From contig NZ_JACGLS010000004.1 in the NCBI RefSeq assembly GCF_014062345.1, forward strand, positions 1 to 64,000: a stretch of 64,000 bases of DNA, given 5' to 3'. This DNA comes from Tenacibaculum pelagium. Lineage in GTDB: Bacteria; Bacteroidota; Bacteroidia; Flavobacteriales; Flavobacteriaceae. This document shows, one piece after another, positions 34,897 to 44,593 of this stretch (its first letter is position 1; the number at the start of each line of letters is the position of its first letter). The notes under the pieces are model-generated. The model was not told the origin of the DNA. It ran no database searches and saw only the letters and a program-made list of their open reading frames with translations. A program made the position numbers and the translations under genes.

Positions 34897-35517
34897 ATGA
34901 AAAAACATCTCTTTATTATTTTTATATTATTGAGTTCATTTATGTTCTCACAATCCAATTGGCAAAAATTTAAAAAACTATCGCCTTCAAAGAGAATGTG
35001 GGTGTTATTTCATCCTTTTAAAGCTAAAAAAGCTTTATTGATTTCTAATGAAGCTAATAAAGTTGCGGATTCTATTAAAAAATCACCACTATTAGACGGT
35101 GATGCAGCTGGTGGGCAGGTAGATGCTTTTCGTCACGCTTATTGGATGGCTCGTTTGCATCAAGAAATAGGAAAAAGTGCTGCTAGATCTTTAGGAAAAG
35201 CTCATGAAAAAGAGAACTATAAAACTTATAAAGAAAGAAAATTAGAAGATGGAGTAGTTCCTGATAAAATCTCATCTACTATGGACTTATTTAATAACGA
35301 AGTTGGACTCTCACTTACTCAAAAAAACAAAAGAAGTTCTAAAAAAGGATTGATTTACAAAGTTATTAATGCCATTCAAGCAGGAAAATTAAAAATCATA
35401 AAAAAAAATGGTAACGGACAGTTTTTAACTTGCGACAACACCCTAATTTTAAAAGAATCATTAAAGGGTAAATGGATAAATAATAAGTGTTTAGTCTCTT
35501 CTAATTACAAACCATAA
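34897..35517 (+). CDS. DUF6973-type exported protein
   Basis: The 206-residue product starts with a signal-like segment (MKKHLFIIFILLSSFMFSQ). The core contains the motif GGQVDAFRHAYWMARLHQ and, 60 residues on, MDLFNNEVG. The conserved His, Asp, Asn and Glu suggest a catalytic or metal site, as in the DUF6973 group. The biochemical role is not known to me. Its TAA overlaps the ATG of the following hydrolase (TAATG), so the two are translated together. Confidence 0.75.
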   Translation: MKKHLFIIFILLSSFMFSQSNWQKFKKLSPSKRMWVLFHPFKAKKALLISNEANKVADSIKKSPLLDGDAAGGQVDAFRHAYWMARLHQEIGKSAARSLGKAHEKENYKTYKERKLEDGVVPDKISSTMDLFNNEVGLSLTQKNKRSSKKGLIYKVINAIQAGKLKIIKKNGNGQFLTCDNTLILKESLKGKWINNKCLVSSNYKP

Positions 35518-36197
35518 TGCAAAAAGTATATTTTATTTCTGGTACTATGTGTACGGCTGATTTATGGCAATTTGTATTTCCTAATTTAGAAAATATTCTA
35601 CCAGTTCATATCGATATAACACCTGCAAAGTCTTTTGAAGAAATCAACCAAATTATACTTTCTGAAATAACCGATCCAACAACTATTATTGGGTTTTCTT
35701 TAGGTGGATTTTCTGCGATGAATTTTGCAATTCATCATCCAGAAAAAGTTAAAAAACTAGTTATTATTGCCGCTACTACGAATGGGTTAAACGATAAAGA
35801 AATTCAACTACGAAAAAGCACTATTGAGTTTTTAGAAAGCCATAACTACAAAGGAATTTCACAAGCGAGAATTCAACAGTTTTTACATCCAGATAATCAT
35901 CAAAACCAAAAATTATCTGGCATCATCAAAAAAATGGATGCTGATTTAGGTAAAAAAGTTTTAATCCGTCAACTAAAAGCGACTTCTTCTAGATTAGATA
36001 TTTCTCAAGAAGTTTTAAAATTAAATATTCCAATACTATTTATTGCTGCTGAAAATGATAATTTAGTATCTGCATCGAGTATAAAAGAATTCTCAAACCA
36101 AATTAAAAAAGGAAAACATTTAATCTTTAAAAATTGTGGCCATATGATTCCTTTAGAAAAACCTGAAGAACTATCTCATATTTTAAATTTAGTTTGA
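35517..36197 (+). CDS. Alpha/beta hydrolase
   Basis: The 226-residue product is a compact alpha/beta hydrolase without signal peptide. It has nucleophile elbow GFSLGGFSA (Ser near residue 64), an acid candidate in AAENDNLVS and catalytic His in CGHMIPLE near the C terminus. The cap domain is short. The substrate is unknown; members include esterases and peptidases. It overlaps the DUF6973 gene by one base, so it belongs to the same operon. Confidence 0.85.
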   Translation: MQKVYFISGTMCTADLWQFVFPNLENILPVHIDITPAKSFEEINQIILSEITDPTTIIGFSLGGFSAMNFAIHHPEKVKKLVIIAATTNGLNDKEIQLRKSTIEFLESHNYKGISQARIQQFLHPDNHQNQKLSGIIKKMDADLGKKVLIRQLKATSSRLDISQEVLKLNIPILFIAAENDNLVSASSIKEFSNQIKKGKHLIFKNCGHMIPLEKPEELSHILNLV

Positions 36198-36220
36198 TTC
36201 TTAATCTAAAAACAAATATC

Positions 36221-36281
36221 TTTCGCTAACGTTCAATATAAATCATTAAAACGGATTCATATTCTGAAACGAGTTGGCAAA
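36221..36281. repeat. Left inverted-repeat element of a gene cassette
   Basis: The segment begins with TTTCGCTAACGT (36221-36232) and ends with GTTGGCAAA (36273-36281). Each is the exact reverse complement of a sequence on the far side of the next gene (37503-37514 and 37381-37389). The internal GCTAAC...GTTGGC layout resembles integron attC-like core sites. Together the two elements frame the gene 36336-37373. Confidence 0.6.
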
Positions 36282-36335
36282 CATTTAATGCAACACTCGA
36301 AAATTTAATCAGTCTTTATAGGAAACGTAAAATCT

Positions 36336-37373
36336 ATGAAATTAATTCTTTTAGCAATAATCTCTTTACTTTTCACTTGTCAAAGTTTTGGTCAAAAAAA
36401 ATATTTTGAAAATAAATTTGAACATTATTCAATAATAAAAAATAATGATACAATAAACTTTCATACATACTCAAATGGGAATCTCTTGTTAAAAAAAAGT
36501 GTTCTTTTATACATTCAAGGTTCTGGAAGTGAACCTTTTTATAAATTAATTAAACATATAGATACAATTAAAACTTCAAAAAATGAAGAACCAAAAATTA
36601 AAAAGTATCTCGAAGTTAGCAAAACTTTACCTTTTGATTTAAAAACATTTCCTAAAGACTATTTATTAGTTGCTATTTCTAAAAAAGATATTCCTTTTGA
36701 AATATTTGGAAATCATTTTAAAGTTCCAAAATCATTTTATGAAAATGACAACTTAAATTATAGAGTTTGGCAAGCTAATGAAGTCGTAAATTACCTTTTA
36801 AATAATATTTTAAAAAAGCAAACTAAAGTTATTCTTTTTGGTCATTCAGAAGGCACTGAAGTTGTTGCCAAACTAGGAACAATCAATAATAAAATTTCAA
36901 ATATTGGCTATTTTTCAGGTGGAGGAAATGCTCAATATTACGATTTTATACTTGATATTAGAAAACATGTCCAAAGAGGGGAAATGACAGAGGAGGAATC
37001 AATCATAGAAACTGAAAAGGTTTTTAATGAAATAAAAGACATATATAAACATCCTAATAGTTTAACAAAAAAATGGTTAGGACATTCTTATAGCAAATGG
37101 AGTTCATCTGTAGAACCATCAATTGATAATTTATTAAAAATTAATATTCCAATATATGTTGCGCACGGAGCAAAAGACAAAGCTGTTCCAATAGAGTCAG
37201 CATATTTAATACCAATTGAATTCATTAGGAATAAAAAAACAAATTTGACATTTAAAGTATATCCTAAATTAGACCATTCGTTTTCTATATTACCACAATC
37301 TGAAAACGAAGAGTATGTAGAAAAATGGAATGAAGTTCTTGAAGAGTTTTTGAAATGGTGCGAAATGAATTAA
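36336..37373 (+). CDS. Exported alpha/beta hydrolase carried in a cassette-like unit
   Basis: The 345-residue product has a signal peptide (MKLILLAIISLLFTCQSFG) and an alpha/beta hydrolase core. It shows oxyanion-side motif IQGSGSEPFY, nucleophile elbow GHSEGTEV (Ser near residue 170), acid candidate in HGAKDKAVPI and His in LDHSFS near residue 324. Lys and Asn content is higher than in neighbours. It lies between two-part inverted repeats, with no close gene neighbour, and so may have arrived as a mobile cassette. Substrate unknown. Confidence 0.8.
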   Translation: MKLILLAIISLLFTCQSFGQKKYFENKFEHYSIIKNNDTINFHTYSNGNLLLKKSVLLYIQGSGSEPFYKLIKHIDTIKTSKNEEPKIKKYLEVSKTLPFDLKTFPKDYLLVAISKKDIPFEIFGNHFKVPKSFYENDNLNYRVWQANEVVNYLLNNILKKQTKVILFGHSEGTEVVAKLGTINNKISNIGYFSGGGNAQYYDFILDIRKHVQRGEMTEEESIIETEKVFNEIKDIYKHPNSLTKKWLGHSYSKWSSSVEPSIDNLLKINIPIYVAHGAKDKAVPIESAYLIPIEFIRNKKTNLTFKVYPKLDHSFSILPQSENEEYVEKWNEVLEEFLKWCEMN

Positions 37374-37380
37374 AAAACGA

Positions 37381-37514
37381 TTTGCCAACACCGTATAAAA
37401 TTAATTGCTGGTTTTAACTAACTTACGAAAGTCCTCTCGGACTTCCTATCTGGGATTTATTTGCTAAATTTAATGCTTACACGCAGCTAATCTTATTCAA
37501 ACACGTTAGCGAAA
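37381..37514. repeat. Right inverted-repeat element of a gene cassette
   Basis: It starts with TTTGCCAAC (37381-37389) and ends with ACGTTAGCGAAA (37503-37514), the exact reverse complements of the left-hand elements. The 134 bases also include a small hairpin AAGTCC/GGACTT near 37430. The GCCAAC...GTTAGC arrangement resembles attC-like sites reported in Bacteroidota chromosomes. No coding sequence is present here. Confidence 0.6.
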
Positions 37515-37576
37515 AGCTAATTATTCCCTTTTCTATTTAAACCCATTCTAAATATTTAAGAAAAGAATTCGTAAAG

Positions 37577-37608
37577 TTTGTGCAAGTAGCCTGTACCCCT
37601 TAAATTTG
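37577..37608 (+). promoter_or_regulatory. Promoter of the sdhCAB operon
   Basis: TTTG (37577-37580) and TAAATTTG (37601-37608) are separated by 20 bases, a near-ideal Bacteroidota promoter, 29 bases before the sdhC ATG. Confidence 0.8.
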
Positions 37609-37637
37609 TGTTTATTATTTAATCAACAAACAAAATA

Positions 37638-38312
37638 ATGGGATTATTAAAATCTTCTATCGGAAGAAAATTTGCCATGGCACTTTCGGCATTCTTCCTG
37701 ATGTTTTTCTTATTACAACATTTTGCAATAAACATCACTTCTATTTTTCCTGATAACGGAGCAACATTTAACAAGCTTTCTCATTTTATGGGAACCAATG
37801 GTTTGGTACAATATGTTATGCAACCTATCTTGATTTTTGGTGTAGTTTTTCACTTTGTAATGGGATTCATTCTAGAATTAAAAAACAAAAGTGCTCGTAA
37901 GGTAAGCTATGCTAAAAACAACGGAGCTGCTAATTCTACTTGGATGAGTAGAAACATGATTTGGTCTGGTTTAGCAATTTTAGCATTCGTAGTATTACAC
38001 TTTATCGATTTTTGGTTTCCTGAAATCAATACCAAGTTCATTCAAGGCGATTGGAGTGGGTTACACGATGGTGAATTTAGATACTTCCATGAATTACAAC
38101 ACAAGTTTTTAAGCCCTATTAGAGTAGGTGCTTATATAATAGCATTTGTGTTTTTAGCAATGCACTTATTACACGGATTTAACTCTGCTTTCCAATCAGT
38201 TGGAGCAAACAATAAGTATACAAAAGGATTGAAAACATTCAGTAAAATTTACGCAATTGGTATTCCTGTAGGGTTTATCATTATTGCGTTATTTCACCAT
38301 TTCAATCACTAA
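37638..38312 (+). CDS. sdhC: Succinate dehydrogenase cytochrome b subunit
   Basis: The 224-residue protein has five predicted membrane helices with His residues placed for two haems b (QHFAI, FHFVMG, LHFIDFW, AMHLLHG). It is the single-subunit, di-haem type of anchor used by Bacteroidota succinate dehydrogenase/fumarate reductase (type B). It binds the SdhAB head and passes electrons to or from menaquinone. First gene of sdhCAB, 15 bases before sdhA. Confidence 0.95.
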   Translation: MGLLKSSIGRKFAMALSAFFLMFFLLQHFAINITSIFPDNGATFNKLSHFMGTNGLVQYVMQPILIFGVVFHFVMGFILELKNKSARKVSYAKNNGAANSTWMSRNMIWSGLAILAFVVLHFIDFWFPEINTKFIQGDWSGLHDGEFRYFHELQHKFLSPIRVGAYIIAFVFLAMHLLHGFNSAFQSVGANNKYTKGLKTFSKIYAIGIPVGFIIIALFHHFNH

Positions 38313-38327
38313 TAAAACCACTTAACT

Positions 38328-40343
38328 ATGGCAATTTTAGATTCAAAAGTACCAAAAGGTCCATTAAAAGATAAGTGGACAGATTATAAAGATCATATCG
38401 ATTTAGTGAATCCAGCCAACAAACGTTTAATCGACGTTATTGTTGTAGGAACAGGTTTAGCAGGAGGTTCTGCCTCAGCAACCTTAGCTGAATTAGGATA
38501 TAATGTAAAAGCATTTGCATATCAAGATTCTCCACGTAGAGCGCACTCTATTGCTGCTCAAGGGGGAATTAACGCTGCAAAAAATTATCAAGGAGATGGT
38601 GATTCTTTCTACCGTTTATTTTACGATACTGTAAAAGGTGGAGATTATCGTTCTCGTGAAGCAAACGTATATCGTTTAGCACAAGTTTCAGCAAATATTA
38701 TCGACCAATGTGTGGCTCAAGGAGTTCCTTTTGCACGTGATTATGGAGGTCAGTTAGATAACCGTTCGTTTGGTGGTGTATTAGTTTCGAGAACTTTTTA
38801 TGCTAAGGGACAAACTGGTCAACAGTTATTATTAGGAGCGTATTCAGCAATGAACCGTCAAATTGCTCGTGGAAAGATTGAAATGTTCAATCGTCACGAA
38901 ATGTTAGATGTTGTTATTGTTGATGGAAAAGCTCGTGGAATTATTGCTCGTAACTTAGTTACTGGAGAAATTGAACGTCATTCAGCTCATGCGGTAGTAA
39001 TTGCTTCTGGTGGATATGGAAATGTATATTTCTTATCAACCAATGCCATGGGTTCTAATGCAACTGCTGCTTGGAAAATTCATAAAAAGGGAGCGTATTT
39101 CGCTAACCCTTGTTATACACAAATTCACCCAACGTGTATTCCTCGTTCTGGTGATTATCAATCTAAGTTAACCTTAATGTCTGAGTCGTTACGTAACGAT
39201 GGTCGTATTTGGGTTCCTAAAAGTATGGATGATGTAATGGCAATTAGAGAAGGTCGTAAAAAACCAACCGATTTGTCTGAAGATGAAAGAGATTACTACT
39301 TAGAAAGAAGATATCCTGCATTTGGTAACTTAGTACCACGTGATGTTGCCTCTCGTGCAGCAAAAGAACGTTGTGATGCTGGTTACGGAGTAAATGCAAC
39401 AGGTGAAGCTGTTTATTTAGATTTTAAATCAGCTATTGAACGTTATGGAAAAGAGCAAGCTAAATTAAAGCATGTTACAAATCCAACTGCCAAAGAAATA
39501 TATGATTTAGGTAAAGCGATCGTAGAAGCAAAATACGGAAACTTATTCCAAATGTATGAGAAGATTGTAGATGACAATCCATACGAAACTCCAATGATGA
39601 TTTATCCTGCAACGCACTATACAATGGGTGGTGTTTGGGTTGATTATAACTTAATGACAACTGTTAACGGATTATACTGTATCGGTGAAGCAAACTTCTC
39701 TGATCACGGTGCTAACCGTTTAGGAGCTTCAGCCTTAATGCAAGGTTTAGCTGATGGTTATTTCGTATTACCTTACACTATTGGAGATTATTTATCTGAT
39801 GATATTCGTACAGGAAAAATACCAACAGATACTAAAGAATTTGATGAGGCTGAAAAGGAAGTAACTGAGCGTATCAACTTCTTCGTTAACAATAAAGGAG
39901 AACATTCTGTAGATTATTACCACAAGAAATTAGGAAAAATCATGTGGGAAAAATGTGGAATGGCGCGTAACGAACAAGGTTTAAAAGAAGCTATGGCTGA
40001 AATTAAAGCTTTACGTGAAGATTTCTGGAAAAATGTAACTGTTCCTGGTGATGCTAACGAAATGAATCCTGAACTAGAAAAAGCTGGTAGAGTAGCTGAT
40101 TTCCTAGAATTAGGTGAATTATTTGCTAAGGATGCATTAAATAGAAACGAATCTTGTGGTGGTCACTTTAGAGAAGAATCTGTTGAATTAGACGGATTAC
40201 AAAAAGGTGAAGCTAAACGTAATGATAAAGATTATGCTTACGTTGCTGCATGGGAATACAAAGGAGAACCTGCTGATGCAGTTTTACATAAAGAAGAATT
40301 AGAGTTTAACGATATTGAATTGAAACAACGTTCATACAAATAA
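38328..40343 (+). CDS. sdhA: Succinate dehydrogenase flavoprotein subunit
   Basis: The 671-residue protein has the FAD dinucleotide fold ([12 protein letters not shown]), the covalent FAD attachment region [11 protein letters not shown] and the dicarboxylate-site motifs HPTCIP and HYTMGG. It oxidises succinate to fumarate in the TCA cycle, or the reverse. The length fits the B-type subunit. It is between sdhC and sdhB with gaps of 15 and 8 bases, so the three are one transcript. Confidence 0.96.
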   Translation: MAILDSKVPKGPLKDKWTDYKDHIDLVNPANKRLIDVIVVGTGLAGGSASATLAELGYNVKAFAYQDSPRRAHSIAAQGGINAAKNYQGDGDSFYRLFYDTVKGGDYRSREANVYRLAQVSANIIDQCVAQGVPFARDYGGQLDNRSFGGVLVSRTFYAKGQTGQQLLLGAYSAMNRQIARGKIEMFNRHEMLDVVIVDGKARGIIARNLVTGEIERHSAHAVVIASGGYGNVYFLSTNAMGSNATAAWKIHKKGAYFANPCYTQIHPTCIPRSGDYQSKLTLMSESLRNDGRIWVPKSMDDVMAIREGRKKPTDLSEDERDYYLERRYPAFGNLVPRDVASRAAKERCDAGYGVNATGEAVYLDFKSAIERYGKEQAKLKHVTNPTAKEIYDLGKAIVEAKYGNLFQMYEKIVDDNPYETPMMIYPATHYTMGGVWVDYNLMTTVNGLYCIGEANFSDHGANRLGASALMQGLADGYFVLPYTIGDYLSDDIRTGKIPTDTKEFDEAEKEVTERINFFVNNKGEHSVDYYHKKLGKIMWEKCGMARNEQGLKEAMAEIKALREDFWKNVTVPGDANEMNPELEKAGRVADFLELGELFAKDALNRNESCGGHFREESVELDGLQKGEAKRNDKDYAYVAAWEYKGEPADAVLHKEELEFNDIELKQRSYK

Positions 40344-40351
40344 GAAAAGAT

Positions 40352-41107
40352 ATGAGTAACATGAATCTTACGCTAAGCATTTGGAGACAAAAAGGAGCGA
40401 ACGATAAAGGAAAAATGGTAGACTATAAAGTTACCGATATTTCTGAACATATGTCTTTCTTAGAAATGATGGACGTATTAAACGAACAATTAATTAACCA
40501 AGGTGAAGAACCTGTTGCTTTTGATCATGATTGTCGTGAAGGAATTTGCGGTATGTGTTCAATGTATATTAACGGTGAAGCTCACGGACCAGATCGAGGT
40601 GTAACTACTTGTCAGTTACATATGCGTATGTTTAAAGATGGTGACACGATTACAATTGAACCATTTAGAGCAGCTGCATTCCCAGTAATTAAAGATTTAG
40701 TAGTTGATAGAAGTTCTTTTGAACGTATTCAACAAGCGGGTGGATATATTTCTGTGAATACTTCTGGTAATACACAAGATGCAAATGCAATCTTAATTCC
40801 AAAAGAAGATGCTGATAAAGCAATGGATGCAGCAACTTGTATTGGTTGTGGAGCTTGTGTTGCTACTTGTAAAAACTCATCTGCTATGTTATTTGTAGGA
40901 GCTAAAGTATCACAATATGCTTTATTACCACAAGGACAAGTTGAAGCTACTGATCGTGTTTTAAACATGGTAAAGCAAATGGACGAAGAAGGTTTTGGTA
41001 ACTGTACCAACACTGGAGCTTGTGAAATTGAATGTCCGAAAGGAATTTCTTTAGAAAACATTGCTCGTATGAATACCGAGTTTATGAAGGCAAGCTTAAA
41101 AGGATAG
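40352..41107 (+). CDS. sdhB: Succinate dehydrogenase iron-sulfur subunit
   Basis: The 251-residue protein has the plant-type [2Fe-2S] motif ([10 protein letters not shown]) and two Cys-rich blocks for the [4Fe-4S] and [3Fe-4S] clusters ([23 protein letters not shown]). It links FAD in SdhA to the haems in SdhC. Last gene of the operon, followed by a strong terminator. Confidence 0.96.
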   Translation: MSNMNLTLSIWRQKGANDKGKMVDYKVTDISEHMSFLEMMDVLNEQLINQGEEPVAFDHDCREGICGMCSMYINGEAHGPDRGVTTCQLHMRMFKDGDTITIEPFRAAAFPVIKDLVVDRSSFERIQQAGGYISVNTSGNTQDANAILIPKEDADKAMDAATCIGCGACVATCKNSSAMLFVGAKVSQYALLPQGQVEATDRVLNMVKQMDEEGFGNCTNTGACEIECPKGISLENIARMNTEFMKASLKG

Positions 41108-41124
41108 ACTATCTTTTATATATA

Positions 41125-41154
41125 AAAAACCCCGAGTTAAAACTCGGGGTTTTT
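41125..41154. terminator. Bidirectional terminator after sdhB
   Basis: A 14-base-pair stem with CCCCGAG/CTCGGGG core (41125-41138 with 41141-41154) flanked by A and T tracts sits between sdhB and the convergent DUF1573 gene. Confidence 0.93.
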
Positions 41155-41158
41155 ATTT

Positions 41159-41542
41159 TTAGTTTACAGCTACTGCAGATTTGTTTTCTACATAACCTTT
41201 AATTTTTAGCATTTTTCTTGATGTTTTTGCATTAGAAATTACTGTGATAGCTTTTGAAAATCCACCAAGTCTCTTGGTATCATAAGAAACTTCTATTTGC
41301 CCTTTTTCTCCAGGCATAATTGGTCTTTCTGGTTTTTTAGGAACTGTGCATCCACAAGTAGATTTTATATCCTTAATAATTAAAGGCGCGTCACCAACAT
41401 TTTTGAATTCAAATACTTTAACTCCATCTTCTCCTTGATTTATCTTTCCATAATCAATTGAAGCTGTTTCAAATTTTAATTCTTGTGCGTTTATCATAAA
41501 CGTAGATAAACCAATTGCGATTAATAATACAATTCTTTTCAT
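41159..41542 (-). CDS. DUF1573 exported protein
   Basis: The 127-residue product has a signal peptide (MKRIVLLIAIGLSTFMINAQ) and an Ig-like DUF1573 domain. Signatures are FEFKNVGDAPLIIKDI, the Cys pair STCGCTVP and the closing strand PGEKGQIEVSYDT. These small periplasmic proteins are very common in Bacteroidota. No biochemical function is established. The gene stands alone between a terminator and a divergent sensor kinase. Confidence 0.88.
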   Translation of the reverse strand: MKRIVLLIAIGLSTFMINAQELKFETASIDYGKINQGEDGVKVFEFKNVGDAPLIIKDIKSTCGCTVPKKPERPIMPGEKGQIEVSYDTKRLGGFSKAITVISNAKTSRKMLKIKGYVENKSAVAVN

Positions 41543-41741
41543 TTTTAGTTAATTTAAGTTAGTATTCCGTTTATTTTCTTCGAAACTACTAGATATCAAT
41601 CATCCTATAAAAATAAATAGTACATACAGCACATAAACTTATTTAAACAACTATGAGGTTGTATTTCGTACCGAAGAACATGTTGTTTGTACTTCATTTT
41701 TTGAATACTGTTTATAAATTACTTATTTTGAGGTATTGTAT

Positions 41742-42710
41742 ATGGACTTTATAAAAAAACATAGTGCCGAAATTTTAATTCATATTTTATTTTGGTCGTT
41801 ATTTACATTTATCTCGCTATTTGTTTTTACTCAATACTATTGGGCAGAAAACCCTTTTTTACAGTATTTTTTTATTTTGGTGGTTATTGTTTATACTAAT
41901 AATCAGGTACTACTTCCTTTTTTTGTTAAAAAGAAATGGTACGTTTTTTACGGTTTCATTTTTATACTAATTTCTTTCTTAGCAACTCAGTTATATTGTT
42001 ATGTTTTTACTCGATGTGGTTGTACAATAATGAAATGTTTAAGTGATTATTTGTGGCAAACCATAACTCCGCTTTTGTTTTTCTCTTTTATATGGATGCT
42101 TTTTAGGTATATCGACCAATCTAAAGAAGTAGAACAAATTCAGCAAGAACGAACAGAAATGGAATTGAAGTTTTTGAAATCACAAATCAATCCGCATGTT
42201 TTACTAAACAACTTAAATACCATTTATTCTTACGCTATTGAAAAGCCAAATAAAGCTCCAGATTTAATTTTAAAATTATCAGACAACCTTAAGCATGTTT
42301 TATATGAAAGCAACACTAAAAAGGTCGCATTACATAAAGAAATACAGTTTATAGATAACTATGTAGCTTTTCAAAAAATAAGAACTGAAGGAATTAAGAA
42401 AATTGACTATAAAACAACAATAGATTCTGATAAACATTCAATCGCACCTTTATTATTAATTACACTTATTGAAAATGCATTTAAACATAGTGTTATAAAT
42501 AGCACTATTTTTATAGACATTAATGTAGAAAAAGGTAGGTTAACCTGTATTTGTTCTAATAGCTTTGACGCTAATAAAAAGAATGATAATGACACCATAG
42601 GTTTGAATAATCTTAGAAAAAGATTGGACTTATTGTACCCAAATAGTTATGATCTTGTAATTGAAGAAAATAAAGATTTTAAAGTAATATTACAATTAGA
42701 TTTAAATTAG
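41742..42710 (+). CDS. LytS/YehU-type sensor histidine kinase
   Basis: The frame may open at TTG 41736, but the ATG at 41742 is preferred (322 residues). Four membrane helices occupy about residues 10-130. The kinase core has QINPHVLLNNLNTIYSY, where family members usually have NPHFLFN, with His as phosphate acceptor. A HATPase region follows (LLLITLIENAFKHS). It phosphorylates the LytTR regulator coded 4 bases downstream. The signal is unknown. Confidence 0.9.
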   Translation: MDFIKKHSAEILIHILFWSLFTFISLFVFTQYYWAENPFLQYFFILVVIVYTNNQVLLPFFVKKKWYVFYGFIFILISFLATQLYCYVFTRCGCTIMKCLSDYLWQTITPLLFFSFIWMLFRYIDQSKEVEQIQQERTEMELKFLKSQINPHVLLNNLNTIYSYAIEKPNKAPDLILKLSDNLKHVLYESNTKKVALHKEIQFIDNYVAFQKIRTEGIKKIDYKTTIDSDKHSIAPLLLITLIENAFKHSVINSTIFIDINVEKGRLTCICSNSFDANKKNDNDTIGLNNLRKRLDLLYPNSYDLVIEENKDFKVILQLDLN

Positions 42711-42714
42711 AGCT

Positions 42715-43392
42715 ATGAATTGTATTATTATAGAAGATGAATTACCTGCACAAATTGTTTTAAAAAGTTATATCAGAAAAGTACCTGACATTAACTTATT
42801 AGAAACATTTCAAACAGCTTTAAGCGCTAATAGCTACTTAAAAGAAAACTCTGTTGATGTTATTTTCTTAGACATTAATTTACCTGATGTTTCTGGTTTA
42901 GATTTTATAAAAACAGTTAAAAATCCACCTAAAATAATTATTACAACAGCATATCCTGATTATGCCGTTTCAAGTTTTGAATTAGAAACCATCGTAGATT
43001 ATTTAGTAAAACCTTTTTCTTTTGACCGTTTTTTAAAAGCCATAACAAAAGCAGAAAAGCGTTTAAATAAAAAAGAAGAAACTGTAGAAAGAGAGGTAAT
43101 ACTTTTAAACATTGATAAAACAATACACAAAATATTTCTTGAGGATATTTTATACATTGAGTCTGATAGAAATTATCTGACTTTCTTTACAGAAAACAAA
43201 AAATTAACAATAATTGATTCGTTAAAAAAATGGGAAGAATCCTTAAATAAAAAAGGATTCATGCAAATACATAAATCTTATATTGTTAATAGTAAAAAGA
43301 TTGAAAAGTTTACTGGAACTTATGTAATAATATCCAATTACAAATTACCAATTGGTAGAACTTATAAAGTAAAAACAAAGGCAATCCTGTAA
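42715..43392 (+). CDS. LytTR-type response regulator
   Basis: The 225-residue product has an N-terminal receiver domain (phosphate-accepting Asp in DVIFLDINLPDVSG near residue 54, conserved Lys in YLVKPFSFDRF) and a C-terminal LytTR DNA-binding domain (DILYIESDRNYLTFFT, MQIHKSYIVN). It pairs with the upstream kinase. Targets are unknown. The last codons form the left arm of a terminator. Confidence 0.93.
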   Translation: MNCIIIEDELPAQIVLKSYIRKVPDINLLETFQTALSANSYLKENSVDVIFLDINLPDVSGLDFIKTVKNPPKIIITTAYPDYAVSSFELETIVDYLVKPFSFDRFLKAITKAEKRLNKKEETVEREVILLNIDKTIHKIFLEDILYIESDRNYLTFFTENKKLTIIDSLKKWEESLNKKGFMQIHKSYIVNSKKIEKFTGTYVIISNYKLPIGRTYKVKTKAIL

Positions 43393-43410
43393 GCTTGCCT
43401 TTGTTTTTAC
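43369..43410. terminator. Bidirectional terminator overlapping the LytTR stop codon
   Basis: A perfect 16-base-pair stem pairs 43369-43384, inside the coding end, with 43395-43410. It contains the core aaggcaa/ttgcctt and a T-rich tail on both strands, serving the convergent endonuclease gene as well. Confidence 0.88.
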
Positions 43411-43416
43411 TAATGG

Positions 43417-44577
43417 TTAATCCCAAGTATTCTCTGCTGTATCTCCACCCCAAATTAGAGTTGCTAAATAAGGATTATCAATTATTGGGTTTCTATTTCC
43501 TTGATCATTTGCAATGACATTGTTACGGTTCTTTTCAAACTCAGAAACTGGGTCTTCTTTATTCCATTCTAACAATAAGTTAATCATATTAGCATCTGAT
43601 GAATTAGCAGTACCAACGGCTACATTTTTAGGTAAGCATTGGCTACCGTAACGTAGATACATATACATCATCATACGAGCAACATCACCTTTCCATTCAT
43701 CTCCAGGATACCAATTTCCAGATACGTCACCAGCATTACCAGATCCAGCTGCAAATTTTTTATTTTCTCTATTAGAATTCATTTTAACATCTGAAGCCCT
43801 TAAATGATGCGGGTCTGAACCTGGTGTGTCAGTATTCTCAAATTTTGGAGTACCTAATGATTTAGCATAGACGTGTTCACGGTTCCAATCTTCATTTTGA
43901 GTACCACCAGTTTCATTTTTATCTCTAGTTCTATCTGTTACTAAATTTCCGTCATTATCATTATAACCATAAATCAATAATACTTTACTGTCATCTGATG
44001 GATCTAAATCTGATTGTTTTAAAACATTCCAAACACCTGGTGTATATGATGAAACTGGATTTGTGTGTGAGTTAATCACCTTAGTAGCTAAAGCATCTTT
44101 TAAAGAAGTACCTGTTAGACTAAAGTCTATATCGTTATAATATGCTTGTAAAGCAGAAGGTATAGTAAAATTAGCATTGTTACCCCCGCCATTGTTTGAA
44201 GTGTCTTCTTTAACAGCAATAGTAACTATAGCAGTAGAACAGCTATTAGTTGTAATTGTACTACAAATAGTATACTTAAATGAATCTGTTCCAAAAAAAT
44301 CTGATGCCGGAGTGTATGTGAACTTATTATTACTTTCAACTACTTTTCCATTTTTCGTTGTTGTAGTTTCAAAAGTTATTTTAATGCTTCCTGCCGTATA
44401 AGTATCATTTGCTAAAAAATCGGGTAATACAACTGAAGTATTTTCTTCAGCTTGAAAAGAATCATTTACTGCTGTAACCTTATCTTCTGAAGGGGGTGGT
44501 ACAACTTCGCTATCACTTCCCCCACAATTAATGAATAATGACATTATCATTCCTAAAACTAATATTCTTTTCATCAT
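43417..44577 (-). CDS. Endonuclease I-family lipoprotein with cadherin-like domain
   Basis: An upstream ATG at 44607 would overlap the preceding gene by 14 bases; the ATG at 44577 gives a good lipoprotein signal (MMKRILVLGMIMSLFINC) and 386 residues. Residues about 30-125 form a cadherin-like Big_9 domain (VNDSFQAEENTSVVLPDFLAND..). Residues about 140-386 are an endonuclease I domain of the His-Me finger type, with NREHVYAKS and DPHHLRASD. It is a surface or periplasmic nuclease, probably used to degrade DNA outside the cell. No T9SS sorting domain is seen, and lipoprotein export may replace it. Confidence 0.87.
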   Translation of the reverse strand: MMKRILVLGMIMSLFINCGGSDSEVVPPPSEDKVTAVNDSFQAEENTSVVLPDFLANDTYTAGSIKITFETTTTKNGKVVESNNKFTYTPASDFFGTDSFKYTICSTITTNSCSTAIVTIAVKEDTSNNGGGNNANFTIPSALQAYYNDIDFSLTGTSLKDALATKVINSHTNPVSSYTPGVWNVLKQSDLDPSDDSKVLLIYGYNDNDGNLVTDRTRDKNETGGTQNEDWNREHVYAKSLGTPKFENTDTPGSDPHHLRASDVKMNSNRENKKFAAGSGNAGDVSGNWYPGDEWKGDVARMMMYMYLRYGSQCLPKNVAVGTANSSDANMINLLLEWNKEDPVSEFEKNRNNVIANDQGNRNPIIDNPYLATLIWGGDTAENTWD

Positions 44578-44593
44578 TCTTATATTTAAAAAA

